Source: Prorocentrum cordatum (Eukaryota; Sar; Dinophyceae; Prorocentrales; Prorocentraceae). From it: 64,000 bases of DNA. Location: contig CAUYUJ010015948.1 of assembly GCA_963575745.1 (NCBI GenBank), positions 1,559,984-1,623,983 on the forward strand, read 5' to 3'. The notes below the pieces were generated by a model. It saw nothing but the letters and a program-made list of their open reading frames with translations. It did no database searches and had not been told where the DNA came from. This document shows, piece after piece, positions 12,541-22,899 of the stretch (positions within the stretch are counted from its first letter, which is position 1; each line of letters opens with the position of its first letter). Made by a program: the position numbers and the translations under genes.

Positions 12541-12780
12541 GAAAATCTGAAGATTCTTTTAGGTATCCCGAGCAATCACTTGGGCATCCCTGGGGGATCC
12601 TTGAAGCAGCCTACGGATTTCCGAGGAATCATTGCTAGGAATCCCTGCCGTCAGGAATCCCTCAAACATATCCCGAGAAGCCAGCAAGAATCTCTGAGGA
12701 CTCTCTGAGGAATCTCTAAACTATCGAATATCTAAGAGATCTCTTAGGAATCTCCCAGAATCTTCGAAAGCGGCTTGCCT
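12540..12780. repeat. Degenerate short tandem repeat (GGAATC-TCTGAGG type)
   Basis: Successive phrases such as GGAATCCCT, GGAATCTCT and CTGAGGAATC recur about every 12-25 bases with much divergence. Confidence 0.5.
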
Positions 12781-13129
12781 TGGTACCAATTGATTTGGAT
12801 GGGTATCCAAATGGTCGGACACCGTCGCGACTCTGATCCGTCGCGACTCGAGCCGGCCCCCCTTCCTCCCTGTCAAAAGAAAATGTTCGATCGGCCCCAC
12901 CCAGGATGAATTGTAGGGGTGTGGTTCGAACCGGGGGGATGGCCCGCCCACTGAATCGCAAGGGGGGGTCCAACCAACCCCCCCCCCTTTTTCGAACTGC
13001 GAGGACGACAACGACGACGGTGGGCAACAGACGGCTCAACACGCAACCTAAGCATTACAAAACGCACAAAATCATCAAAAAGCACATATTCCACATACAT
13101 ATAGAAACTGGCACGAAGTGAACTGGAGT

Positions 13130-13440
13130 GCACTGAAGTTGCCTGGACAGGAGTAGACTGGCCCTGACTGCGGTGGACTCCACTCCACTCGACTCTACTC
13201 TACCCTATTCTACTCTACTGCTCCAACCTACCATCTACCCTACTCTTCGCTAGCATACTCTGCTGTACTCGACCGGCTGTGCCATACCCTACCCGTTTCT
13301 ACTCCATTATATTCAACTCTACTCTGCTCCTACTCTATATGACTCCTGTTCGACTTTACTCTACTCCCACCATACTTTAACCTACACAACTCAACTCGAC
13401 TCTATTCCACTCTACTCTCAGCTGCTCTGCTATCTTCTAC
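13130..13440. repeat. Degenerate CTACT pentanucleotide array
   Basis: Long run of CTACTCTACTC-like words, heavily diverged. A second block of the same kind follows at about 13,990-14,250, on the other side of the CGCGACCCACC minisatellite. Confidence 0.7.
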
Positions 13441-13554
13441 TAAATCTGAATAAAAGGGTCCGAACGGTCATTCGCTGCCCCTGGGTGCGTGGCTGACGGG
13501 GGGTTCCGAGATGCGGATTATTGCTGTTGTGTGTTGTTGTTTGGCGTCGCCCCT

Positions 13555-13840
13555 CCGCGACCCAGCCCGCGACACACCCGCGACCCAAACCGCGAACCGC
13601 CCGCGACCCACCCGCGACCCACCCCACGACCCACCCCGCGACCCACCCTGAGACGCACCCGCGACCCACCCCGCGACCCCCCCGCGACACCCCCGCGGCC
13701 CACCCCCGCGACTCACCCGCGACCCACCTGCGACCCATCCGCGACCCACCCGCGACCCACCCACGACCCACTCGCGATCCACCCGCGACCTACCCGCGAC
13801 CTGCCTCGCGACCCACCCGCGACCCACCCATTGAGCCACC
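13555..13840. repeat. CGCGACCCACC minisatellite
   Basis: Roughly 26 near-identical copies of a 10-11-base unit (CGCGACCCACC and close variants). Because the unit is not always a multiple of three, all three frames of both strands stay open (Arg-Pro-Thr-rich or Gly-Trp-rich); these frames are not genes. Confidence 0.85.
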
Positions 13841-13989
13841 CACATTGCCTTAACGAGAAATCGGCGCTTGCAGCGGGCCCGTTGTATGATTTGTGAAAAT
13901 TAGCCTGCGGCGGGCTTCTTCAGAGACTCGCAGACTGCAGACGTCCATCTCGGCCCCTCACTCTTATCCGCAACTGCGAGGTGCTACGT

Positions 13990-14250
13990 CTACTTGTTTC
14001 TGCTATGCCCGACTTCACTCTACCATCGGCCCTGCTCTGATATACTCTGTTCTGCTCGACCCTACGCTGTTACACCCTATCCTGCCCTAGCGTACTCTAA
14101 ACTATCCTACTCTACTCTACTCCTACTCTACTCCACTCTACTCCTGGCGCTCATCGATTGCATTCTCCTCTACAGTACTCTAGCATTCCCGACCTTCCTC
14201 TGCCGCTAATCAAAACTTGCTCTATTCTAATCTACTCGACCTTTTCTGAT
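13990..14250. repeat. Second degenerate CTACT array
   Basis: Same TACTC/CTACT word family as at 13.13-13.44 kb. Confidence 0.65.
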
Positions 14251-14321
14251 TCCACCGTACCCTACCTCAATGTTTGTTCGAGGGGACCGTAGCAACTGAA
14301 GACCGTCGGCTTGAACTCCGT

Positions 14322-14535
14322 CGCCGTCACCGTCGTCGTCGTCGTCGTCGTATTCGCCGTCGTCGTCGTCGTCGCCGTCGTCATAATCGTCGTAGTCTTC
14401 GTCGTCGTCGCTGGCGTCACCGTCAGTCGTCGTCGTCGTCGTCGTCTCCGTTCGGTGTCGTCATAATCGTCGTCGTCGTCGTCGTCGCTGGCGTCACCGT
14501 CACAGGCGTCGTCGTCGGCGTTCGGTGTCGTCACA

Positions 14536-14620
<85 letters not shown>

Positions 14621-14630
14621 TCACTTTCGT
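14322..14630. repeat. (GTC)n/(GGCGTC)n microsatellite
   Basis: Trinucleotide CGT repeats, interrupted by copies of a 50-60-base phrase (CGTTCGGTGTCGTCATAATC-like), ending in a pure GGCGTC hexanucleotide run at about 14,577-14,620. Confidence 0.85.
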
Positions 14631-14799
14631 CGTTGTCGTTTGCCATTGGCGAAGGGTGGGCGGAGCCAGTTCGACCCCTCCACATTGCAATTCCCAAGTG
14701 GACAGGGGGGCGGCCCTCCCCCGGTTCGGGCCACCCTCCCCCTTGAGAGGGGGGGAGGGCCATCCCCCCAGTTCGACCCCCCCCCCCTTCCAACTCAAG

Positions 14800-15412
14800 G
14801 AGGGGGGGGTTCGAACACCCCCTCGCTCGAGGGCCACTATTACTTTCTGTGGCCCGTTGGGGCTTTTTGTGGCACGTGGCTCGTGAGTGATGGCCATTCT
14901 GCTGCCCGTTGGGGCTTTCTGTGGCTTGGTGTTCGCGTGGCCTACGTGAAGACAAGCGATCTCATGCTTTGGAAACGAATGGGTTACCCTATTGCCTATT
15001 GATGTGCGTGTGGTGCCTGCGGATCGAAGGTCTAAGTGCGTGTCGTGTCTGGGTATCTGAGGTTTGAGTGCGAGCCGCGTATGTGCATCTAAGGGTCAAG
15101 TGCGTGTCGCGTCTGGGCCTCGAAGGTTTGAATGCGTGTCGTGTCTGTGTCTCTACGGTTGAAGTGCATGTCGTGTCTGTGTCTCTACGGTTTGAACGCG
15201 TGCCGTGTCTGTCTCGTAGGTTGAAGTTGAAGTGCGTAGTATGGTGTTTGAGGCATGGTGTTTACAAACGGCGGCTGGGCCACAGAAAGCTAAACCAGGA
15301 CCACCGGGACCACTGGGCCACAGGAAACCCCAACGGGGCTACAGAAAACCCCAGCGGGCCACAGAAAGCCCCAACGGGCCGCTCTCCCGGTTCGAACCCC
15401 CCCCCTTCCCAG
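14800..15412. repeat. Foldback repeat with internal 38-bp minisatellite
   Basis: The left arm (about 14,800-14,930) reads GGGGGGGTTCGAAC, then TTTCTGTGGCCCGTTGGGGC repeated. The right arm (about 15,290-15,412) is its inverse, with GCCCCAACGGGCCACAGAAA repeats and GTTCGAACCCCCCCC. Between the arms, about 15,005-15,235 holds six or so diverged copies of a unit of about 38 bases containing GTGCGTGTCGTGTCTG. The structure resembles a foldback element. Confidence 0.6.
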
Positions 15413-15655
15413 CGTCCACTGAATGCGCGTTTGCCTCATATCAAGATCCACCGTTGTGGAAACCGACCTCACAGGACACCAGGACGCAGTGGACACGGAT
15501 ATCTTTGGGCCAGAGGGGGGCCCACAGGTATCCGCCAGACCCATTGCCTCCCGGAAGGCCAGTTTCCGAAGATATGCATGTGGATACCGTCCAAGCCTCG
15601 GATGCGCCCCGTCTGCCTGTGCCCCCGGGCCCCCGACCACCCCCCAGGCCTCTGA

Positions 15656-17693
15656 CCTCCCCGGCGCGGCAGCAGAAATGCGCGGCGGCGCAGACGGATA
15701 CTCTCCACAATGGAGCCCAAGGTCTTGGCAACGCCCCTCACGCTGGGCCTCCGCCAGGCGGCGCCCTGCTGCGAGGCCCGGCGCTCCTCCTGCGCCCGCC
15801 TCTGCTCCTCCCGCCTCACGCTCTCCGACATGAGAACGACGGCGCGGTACTCTCGCACTGCCGCCAAGAGCAGCGAGCGGTAGCACCGCTCGAAGGCGTC
15901 GACTCGCAAGAGGCAGCAGCACCTCCTCGGCGGAGACAGCAGGCGCTCGCGCTCCTGCTGCACCTGGCGCCGCCAGGCCAGGGACTCCTCGACGGCAGCG
16001 AGAACCTCGGGGCGCAGTGGCGGCTGCTCGCCCCCCGCAGGAAGGACGCCTGCCGCCGCGGAGTAGAGCCTCTCCACCGCCTGCGCCCCGTCGCCCGCCG
16101 GCGACGGCTCCACCCTGCGCGCTCTCTTGCGCCCACAGGCGGCGAGGCAGCGCCGCCAGGAGAAGAGCCTCACTGGCACGAGGCCGAAGAGGCCGTCGAA
16201 GAAGAGGGCCGCGGGGACCAGCATGCACGACGGCGCCTCGCTCGCCTCTCGGCGGCGCACGCCGCGGTCGAAGGCTGCGCCGAGGGCGGCTGGCTCCTCC
16301 GCCCCGGGCGCAGGCACGCAGAGGCAGAGGAGCAGCACCTGCACCACGGCCGTGGCGCCCACGAGCGCCCAGAGCCTGTCCCAGGCAATGCCCCTCGCCT
16401 CTGGCACCGGGTCTGCGGTCTGGGTGTGCAGCAGCTCGAAGCTCGTCACCGGCACCGCGGCCACCATCACCAGGTCGTCCGCGTCCAGGCCCGCCCGCAG
16501 CGCGCACTCCAGCGACGACTCGTTGAGATCGTGGACGTCCAGGCTCGCGATCCAGCTGCTCGCGGAAGCGTCCCACTGGGCGCAGGCCCAGCTGATGTTG
16601 ACATCATAGGTGTTCAGCTCCACGCCCTGCAACACCTCTGTCTGGAAGGCGCGAGGCGCAGTCCCCTCCACAATTTCGAAGCGCACGGCCACCACGGCGG
16701 GGGGCACGAAGACCCCAGAGCAGCTCTTGGACCGGACCGTGGCGTAGAAGGGGCCACTGGCGCCCAGCGGCCCGGGGAAGTCGTGCGCTGCCACGAGGCC
16801 CGAGAGGCTGCCCTCCAGGTGGAGCGAAGAGCTGCTCGCGGCGCTGCCCGTCGGACTCGTGGACCAGCGCGTCACCTGCACGTCCACGGCGTCAGCGCAG
16901 CCGGCCTCCGAGGCCGCGAGCCGTCGCCCGGCCGCGAGGGCCGGGAGCTGGACGTAGAGGCCCAGAGGAACACACCGGAAGCCCTCGGCGGCCTGCAGGC
17001 GCGGCAGCCTGCCGACCGAGATGGCCAGGCCGGCGGCAGAGACCTCGTCCCAGACAGCGGCACCGGAGTGCCACAGCCGGCTGCTCCGTCTCAGCCGCGC
17101 AAGCATCGCGTCGCCCAGGCTGCCCTCGGAGGTGCGCACCGACCTCGCGAGCGCGGGGCGCGACAGCAGCGCCTGCATCGACGACAGGAAGAGCCCGAGC
17201 GTGTCCGAGTCGATGGGGTCGAGGCTGTTCAGGTTGGGGTGCGCCGTGCAATCCTGAGTGAGGAATTCCAGGAGGGCGCTGGCCACTTCCCCCAGGCCCT
17301 CGCTGATACCAGTGCCAGATGCAAATTGGAGGGCCTGCTCCAATATCCAAGCTCGCACTCTGACATCTTCGCTGCCAACCTCTGCGTCGTCTTCTGTGGC
17401 GCCCAGGACGTTCCAATAATCACCTAACAACGTGGTCGCAAATGCAGCTGCGTCGCTGACAGAACCAGCTGGCGCCCCTGCAGCGGCCGCGAGAATGGCC
17501 ACTGCAGATGCGCTCACCGCGCGGACAGAGGGGGCGCCCGTGACCAGTGACAGAACGCTAGAGGCCGTTGCGTCAGAGATGGTTGGGGCAGCGATCTGGA
17601 CTTGCTTGGAGGCGTGTGATTCGGATCCGAGGTTGTCTCTTACCATGGTCGCCACGGTGGCCAGGCCCGAGACGCCCAGTCTGCAATGCATGG
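15656..17693 (-). CDS. PKD/REJ-type surface protein gene, membrane-proximal exon
   Basis: Long exon continuing the PKD/REJ protein. It reads from PMHCRLGVSGLATVATM through an extracellular region with the pattern of REJ/GAIN-like modules (FRCVPLGLYVQLPAL, KSCSGVFVPPAVVAVRFEIV, VELNTYDVNISWACAQWD). Then comes a transmembrane segment near 16,312-16,372 (RLWALVGATAVVQVLLLCLCV) and a cytoplasmic part with a second hydrophobic patch (CMLVPAALFFDGLFGLVPV) followed by basic WRRCLAACGRKRARR. Coding character ends near 15,656, where GGGAG|GTCAGA could be a donor; the open frame past it to 15,469 looks non-coding. If it is a polycystin-1 relative, further membrane segments should lie in exons to the left; I could not find them. 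Confidence 0.65.
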
Positions 17694-17893
17694 CTAGAAA
17701 AACAAACAACTACATGATGCGTAAACTTTCGGAGGTCCGCGCGGGTTTCTTGCGTAGGCGCTGGACCCCCACCCCTGGCGCGCAAGGCTCGCCAGAGGCC
17801 GCGCCTGACGAGGCGCAAGGGGGCCAACGCCGACCAAACAAAACCCGCGCGGACCTCCGACAATCTATGCTTGTGTCGTTTTTGTTGTTCTTC
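17694..17893 (-). mobile_element. Introner element acting as intron (200 bp), non-GT donor
   Basis: The only junction that keeps the frame (DNAI-P-MHCRL) uses GAAGAACAAC as donor and TTTCTAG as acceptor, so it is GA-AG; no GT lies at a usable position. The arms are CGGAGGTCCGCGCGGGTTTT and the inverse AAACCCGCGCGGACCTCCG, with a second inner pair around GGCGTTGGCCCCC and GGGGGTCCAGCGCC. CCAT flanks both ends. Same family as 4687-4803 and 19,092-19,316. Confidence 0.8.
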
Positions 17894-19091
17894 GGATGGC
17901 GTTGTCCTGGCCGTAGCCGCGGATGTACGCCGGCTGATCCAGGGAGGAGCCCTCCTCCGAGCTGACGTTGAGGACCACGAACGCGTACTCGAGCGGCAAG
18001 GCGTCGGCTACGTGCGACACCCACCCCTCCGCGACCAGCAGAAAGTCCGTCTGCAGCGCGGTGCCCTCCTGTGGCGAGAGGATCACCTGCCCGTTCCAGG
18101 GCGCGTCGGCGAGGGCGAAGGCGCCGGTGCTCTGCAGCTCCTGGCCCTCCGACCTCAGCACGCAGCGGTACTGCCCCCCCGCGATCAGCATCGACGACGG
18201 CACGGTGCTCACAAACATCACGACGGGGGCGGCTGCGCTCGCTGGCAGGTCGACGACCGAGACCTCGCGCGTGTCGAGCGCCTCCTCGATCGCCGCCAGC
18301 CCAGAGGCCTCCGCCCTTACCAGCACCCAGGCAATCTCTCCAGAGGGGCCGCACTCCGGCGACATGCTGGCGGCGCACTCCAGCTGGCCACCCACGGCCA
18401 GGGTGGGCGGCACGGCGAGCGTGCCGATCCCCTCGCCGGGCCCGGACGTGGTGTTGGCCTGCACCTGGATGGTCCTGCCGGCGGAGCTCTGCCGGGACCC
18501 GGTGGAGGACAGGACGGTCACCCGGAAAGTCAGCTGGCCCACGCTGTCCGCACCGAGCCGGACACTCTGGAAGGCCCCGCCGAACGCCTCCAGGTCTGGG
18601 CACGCGGCCGCCCCGACGGGAAAGCAGCCCCACCTGCACGCAGGACCAGTCACACTCGAAACGGGACATCGGATCCCCTCTGAACGTGCATCCGGTCGGG
18701 CAGCACAGCACGGCGCCGAGACTGACTCGGATCGGCCGCGCTGGGGTGCTGCACAGCAACGCCCTGCAGGCATCGGAGCGCATCGCATCGCCAGAGGACG
18801 TCGGGACCGAATCGGACTGGACCGGCCAGAATCGACACACAGCCCGATCGGATCGGATCGGAGTGGGCCCTGGCCTGTACGAGACCGACGCGCTCAGCTC
18901 GACCGGGTCGTACGAGCCTGAGGCGTCCAGCACTAGCGGGCAGCCGACTGCGGCGATGTCTGGGGCAGCCAGCACGGCCACGGGAGAGGCCACGGTGACC
19001 ACGCGTACCTCGAAGGTCATCGCCCTCGTGACGGCGAGGCCGCCCGCGCCCGCGGCGCTGACGTGTGCCTCGATGGTGTGCGTGCCGACGC
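17894..19091 (-). CDS. PKD/REJ-type surface protein gene, REJ exons
   Basis: The upstream part (about 18,890-19,091) reads VGTHTIEAHVSA ... VLAAPDIAAVGCPLVLDASGSYDP. DASGSYDP is the hallmark of PKD/REJ modules of polycystin-1 and the sea-urchin receptor for egg jelly. The downstream part (17,894 to about 18,640) continues with CPDLEAFGGAFQSV, LTFRVTVLSSTGSRQSSAG, QLECAASMSPECGPSGEIAWVL and YAFVVLNVSSEEGSS, ending in QDNAI at the introner. The two are in different frames, so an intron of about 250 bases lies near 18,640-18,890; its interior has GATCGGATCGGATCGG repeats and I could not fix its borders. An FECDWSC motif near 18,650 in a third frame may belong to a border exon. Confidence 0.7.
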
Positions 19092-19316
19092 CTTAGCGAA
19101 ACAAGCAAAAAACGTGGCACGAGCATACGAGGTCCACACGGACTTCTTGCGTCGACGCTGCGCCCCCATTTGCGGTGCCCATTGGCGGCACCCAGTGACG
19201 CCGCTCTTGGCGCGCCTATCGCGCCAGGAGGGAAGCGCCAAGCGTCGATCCAAGATATCCTCGCGGGCCTCCGAAAGTTCATGCCTGTGATGTTTTGGTT
19301 GTTTGTTCTTTGGCAC
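19092..19316 (-). mobile_element. Introner element acting as intron (225 bp)
   Basis: The donor is GTGCCAAAGAAC and the acceptor TTTCGCTAAG. Splicing joins SPAVAALG to VGTHTIEAH in frame. Outer arms: GGAGGCCCGCGAGGATATCT and the inverse of AAGTCCGTGTGGACCTC; inner arms GGATCGACGC and GCGTCGACGC. The exon ends CGCTAG and the intron ends CGCTAAG, a likely diverged target duplication carrying the splice AG. Confidence 0.8.
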
Positions 19317-20762
19317 CTAGCGCCGCAACAGCGGGGGAGTCAAAGGCTAGATAACTGATCCAATCGATCTCGGAGATGATGCTGCCCTGGGAAGCGAGTG
19401 CTGGGAACTCTATGCCACCAGGGGCGCGGCGAAACCACACGACCGACACGTTTAGCCCGTCAGGGGGCGTGGCGGTGCAATCCGCTGCAGGTGGTGGCCT
19501 TACGTAGACCTCGAGGCGGAAGGAGCCTCCGACCGTGGCTTCAACCTCCGACTCACGCGACGTCACAAGCGGAAGGCCGGAAAAGACCGTGATCGTGGTG
19601 GAGCCCCGCCGGGTTACGTTGCCGGGGTCGAGCAGGGTAACCGTTAGCTCGAAGCTCTCTTGGTTGCTGTCGCCTAGACCAGAGCGTAGCACGCTAGCAG
19701 GGACGCTGGCGTACAAGCCATCCTGCCACTCCTGAGCCCCAGAGTACTCCAGGCTGTCTGACACCGCCATCACATGGTTGCACATGCTACTGGAAACCGG
19801 CGCGCATGTCCACTCCAACTGCGTCGCAGCGTAGCCAGGCGGCAGCGCGTCGATCCAGAGTCCAGAGCAGGTGTCGATGTCGGCCTCGCCGTACATGGTG
19901 ACACGACCGTAGTCCACAAACAGAGTCGCCAACGTATACGGAAAGTTAGTGCTTACGTACCTACCGCACTCGGTGGCCGATGTTGGCTCAACACAACGAC
20001 TCGAATCGGAGTAATTACCCACCCAACAAATCGTGTATGTGCCCGGAGATTTGATTGTAAATCCGCTCCACACGACGTAGGTTGGATCGATGACATGTGG
20101 TGATCCTAACCCGTCCGCCTCGCTGTTGGAATGATCGACAGTATCCGCAAGAATGGTAGCCGCGTCCGTGCCGCATTGGACGCCGGGTGGCACAATTGAG
20201 ATTCTGTCGTCGGCGCCGAGCGCGATTCCGTACACGCCAAGACTCAAAGGCCAACCGGCCTCCATCGTGGAGAAGCTGGACGTGGTCGGGCCGCCGACGA
20301 TCAGATAAATCGCGACGATATTGTAGTGCACCGCTCTGGAGCACGATAACCGCCCGCACCAACAGACATGATAGGAGCCGACCTCATGAACCACTGTGTC
20401 GACCCATGTCTCCAACTCGTCCTCTACGTCTGCGTACGGCGCGCTTGTGGCCGAGAACGTGCTGCCGTAGCTAAGTGCAGCGTCGCTGCCGCAAGCCACA
20501 TTCTCAACTCCCGACGGGATAATGCTAAAACGGTCGGTGTCCCTCGGTAACTTGACAGAGAATTTGAGGCGGAACGGGTTGGCAACGATCTGCAGCTCCT
20601 CCCTAGCAGGGTGAGTTGGCCCGAGGACGATCAGGCCGTCTGCGACAGGCGAGTAGCTACCTTCCGAATCGTCGCACTGACCTGCACACCAGCACACGTC
20701 GAAAGCGTCAGGGCGGTAGATCCACCGGCCCCCTTGTGGAGCCACCAGGCTGTAGGGTTGGG
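19317..20762 (-). CDS. PKD/REJ-type surface protein gene, Cys-rich repeat exon
   Basis: Exon of 1446 bases. It starts QPYSLVAPQGGRWIYRPDAF and holds repeated extracellular modules: FDVCWCAGQC, YHVCWCGRLSC and YTICWVGNYSD each close a module that begins with DRFSIIP/DRISIVPPGVQCG. Then follow ADIDTCSGLWIDALPPGYAA, LEWTCAPVSSSMCN and VEATVGGSFRLEVYVRPP, leading into the REJ/PKD part. Such CWC-ended modules upstream of REJ domains are frequent in dinoflagellate proteins in my memory. The acceptor GCAGCAG before CCCAACCC joins in phase to exon 1. The exon is extracellular throughout. Its G+C is visibly lower than that of the more 3' exons. Confidence 0.75.
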
Positions 20763-21074
20763 CTGCTGCTCCCTGCGCCAGTTCCAGTTTCCAGTTTCCA
20801 ATGCTGCAGTCTTGCTTTCTGCTTCCTATTGTAAAATGTTACTGTCCGCACGAGGGGGGAGACAAAAACTACCCTGGTTGTCACAATTTCTGGGGGACCC
20901 TGCATGGATCCTGAAATGCATGAGATTCGCGCCTCCGAGGCAACGATCCCTCGCACATTACGCCACATTCGCGCCCCTGGGGCCACGATCCCTTGTAAAT
21001 TACACGATGCTTGCGTTCCCGACGGCACAAACTCATGTAACGTATACAATGATACCGGAGAAAAGCCCCAATCC

Positions 21075-21300
21075 TAATCTTTTAGGGCTTTAGGGCTATG
21101 GGGCTATAAGGCTATAGGGCTAGAAGGCTGTGGGGCTATAGGGCTACAGGGCTACAGGGCCATTGGGCTATAAGGCTATTGGGCTACAGGGTTATGGGGC
21201 TGTAGGGCTATACGGCTATAGGGCTATAGGGCTATAAGGCTGTAAGGCTATAGGGCTATTAGGGCTATAGGGCTACCGGGCTATAGGGCTAGGGCTATAT
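21075..21300. repeat. GGGCTATA minisatellite
   Basis: About 25 copies of an 8-9-base unit (GGGCTATAG with A/G, T/C changes). Confidence 0.9.
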
Positions 21301-21442
21301 AGACCTACCGGGTACCCGGGCACACGGGCACCCGGGCACCCGGGCAAACGGGCACCCGGGCACCCAAGCACCCGGGCATCCGCGCACACGGGCACCCTAG
21401 GGCACCCGGGCACCCTAGGGCACCCGGGCACCCGGGCGTGCA
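21301..21442. repeat. CACCCGGG minisatellite
   Basis: About 15 copies of an 8-base GCACCCGG unit, directly joined to the preceding GGGCTATA array. Confidence 0.9.
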
Positions 21443-22416
21443 GGGAAAATCGGCGGCAAACGTAACCTAACCAAATGAATCCGCTAGGACACCTACAGAG
21501 GCAAGCTATGATCAGGGGAATATTGGCGTTTTGCGTTCCCGACGGTATAAGCTCATGTGAAGTATACAATATTGGCGTCCCCGAGGCCAAAGCTTCCCTA
21601 AAGTATGCAATCAACGCGTCCCCGAGGTTATAAACCACTGGGGATAACACGACATTCGTGTCCGTAACATGATATTCGCTTCCCTGGGGCCATAAACCTT
21701 AGTAAATTACACCATGCTTGCGCCCCCCGAGGCCATAAACCTCAGTATATTCTGCGATCTGTGCGTCCCCGAAGCCATAAGCCATCGTAAATAACGTTCG
21801 CGTCTCCGAAGCCATAAACCTGTGTACATTACACAAGTATTACGTCCCCGAGGCCATAAGCCCTCGTAAGTTGCGCAATGTTCGCGTTCCCGAAACGTTT
21901 AACCCTCCGAAATGATAGATGCTCGTGTCCCCGAAGCCATAAACACGTGCACATTACGCCATATTCGCGTCCCCGAGGCTGCAAATGGTTGTAAAGTATA
22001 CAAGATGTGCGTCCCCGAAGCCATAAGCCCTTTGTAACTTCCAAATGGCTCGCGCCCCCGAGGCCACGATTCCTTGTAAATTACGGCGCGCTCGCGCCCC
22101 CAGGGCCTCAGTCCCTTACAACAGACGCCGAGGAGCCCGACCACCCCAGCCGCACGATTTTGCCCACTCTAGCTTCAAGCAGCCCGCAGTCCTTCCAAGA
22201 GGGCCTCCAATGCATAGCACTCGGGGGCAAGTCCAACATGCAACACCGAATTCAACAATATCATCTGAATATACATCTTTCTTGCCGATTATCGTCCTCG
22301 CATGAGGTTCCGACGCTGCTTCAAGACAGCGCCCAGACCTCACGACGTAGCTCATGCATGATCCATTATCCGAGAGAGAGAGAGAGAGGGCTGGCGGCAG
22401 GGGGCGCACCCCTTAC

Positions 22417-22816
22417 GGATAACCACATCGTTCCATGACTCCATCGGTACCGGAGAGCCGTCGCTCGAGTTGTAGATCTCGTTGGGGCCCGACAGCCGTA
22501 CCACCACGTCCGAGTCGCTGATATCAGATCCTGCTTCGCCACAGGTGCCCGATGCCTTGATGGAAATTCTGTTCGAGCTCGAAGGAAACACAGGGCTGTC
22601 AAAACTCTGCCCCTCCACGATGAGGTCAAAATGCACGCCTGCGCGCAGCTCGCTGGTACTTTCGTACGCCCCGATATCGTCGGCTTCGTCCGCGTAGATC
22701 TTGATCTTCAATGCAGCCGGATACCCACCGACTGGTGCCACACAAACAAAAAAAAACACCCATCCTATGAAGCCCAAGGGCATGTTGCCCGAGCTGGCGC
22801 CTGCTGCAACGCACAA
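22417..22816 (-). CDS. PKD/REJ-type surface protein gene, first coding exon with signal peptide
   Basis: The frame opens at 22,816. A second Met (12th residue) directly precedes a strong signal peptide, MPLGFIGWVFFFVCVAPVGG, so I favour it as the start (about 22,783). The mature part begins YPAALKIKIYADEADDIGAY and continues with beta-rich sequence (FDLIVEGQSFDSPVF, DSDVVVRLSGPNEIYNSS) to the donor at 22,416. The following exons are extracellular, so this is the N-terminus of a type I surface protein. No spliced-leader acceptor can be assigned with certainty upstream. Confidence 0.65.
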
Positions 22817-22899
22817 TCTAACACCGCCATGCTAACGTGTCGAAACCATCTGAACCTTCAGCCAAAGGCCTACGGAATCCTCATGCTACGTTCTAAGAG

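Larger units (their letters stand above)
20925..22125. repeat. Degenerate repeat of about 45 bp (CCCCGAGGCCATAAACC type)
   Basis: In two blocks (about 20,925-21,050 and 21,530-22,125), words like GCGTCCCCGAGGCCATAAAC, GTAAATTACAC and ATNTTCGCG alternate at about 40-60-base spacing, in roughly 14 diverged copies. The blocks flank the GGGCTATA and CACCCGGG arrays. Confidence 0.7.
20763..22416 (-). other. Intron 1 of PKD/REJ gene (about 1654 bp), filled with repeats
   Basis: Donor CC|GTAAGGGG in exon 1, acceptor GCAGCAG| before exon 2; the junction keeps phase 1. The interior is almost wholly repetitive (see the three repeat entries inside it) and holds no further exon that I can see. Confidence 0.6.

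Noticed and set aside
13489-13896. Long open frames rich in Arg-Pro-Thr (plus) and Gly-Arg-Val-Trp (minus)
   Set aside because: They are translations of the CGCGACCCACC minisatellite, open in several frames on both strands, with no start, splice or domain support.
12923-15398. GGTTCGAACC at 12,923 and 15,389, identical to the tRNA/Pol III B box
   Set aside because: No A box, cloverleaf or acceptor stem can be drawn around either; both sit in C-run repeats, and a third occurrence at 60,507 is inside a coding frame.
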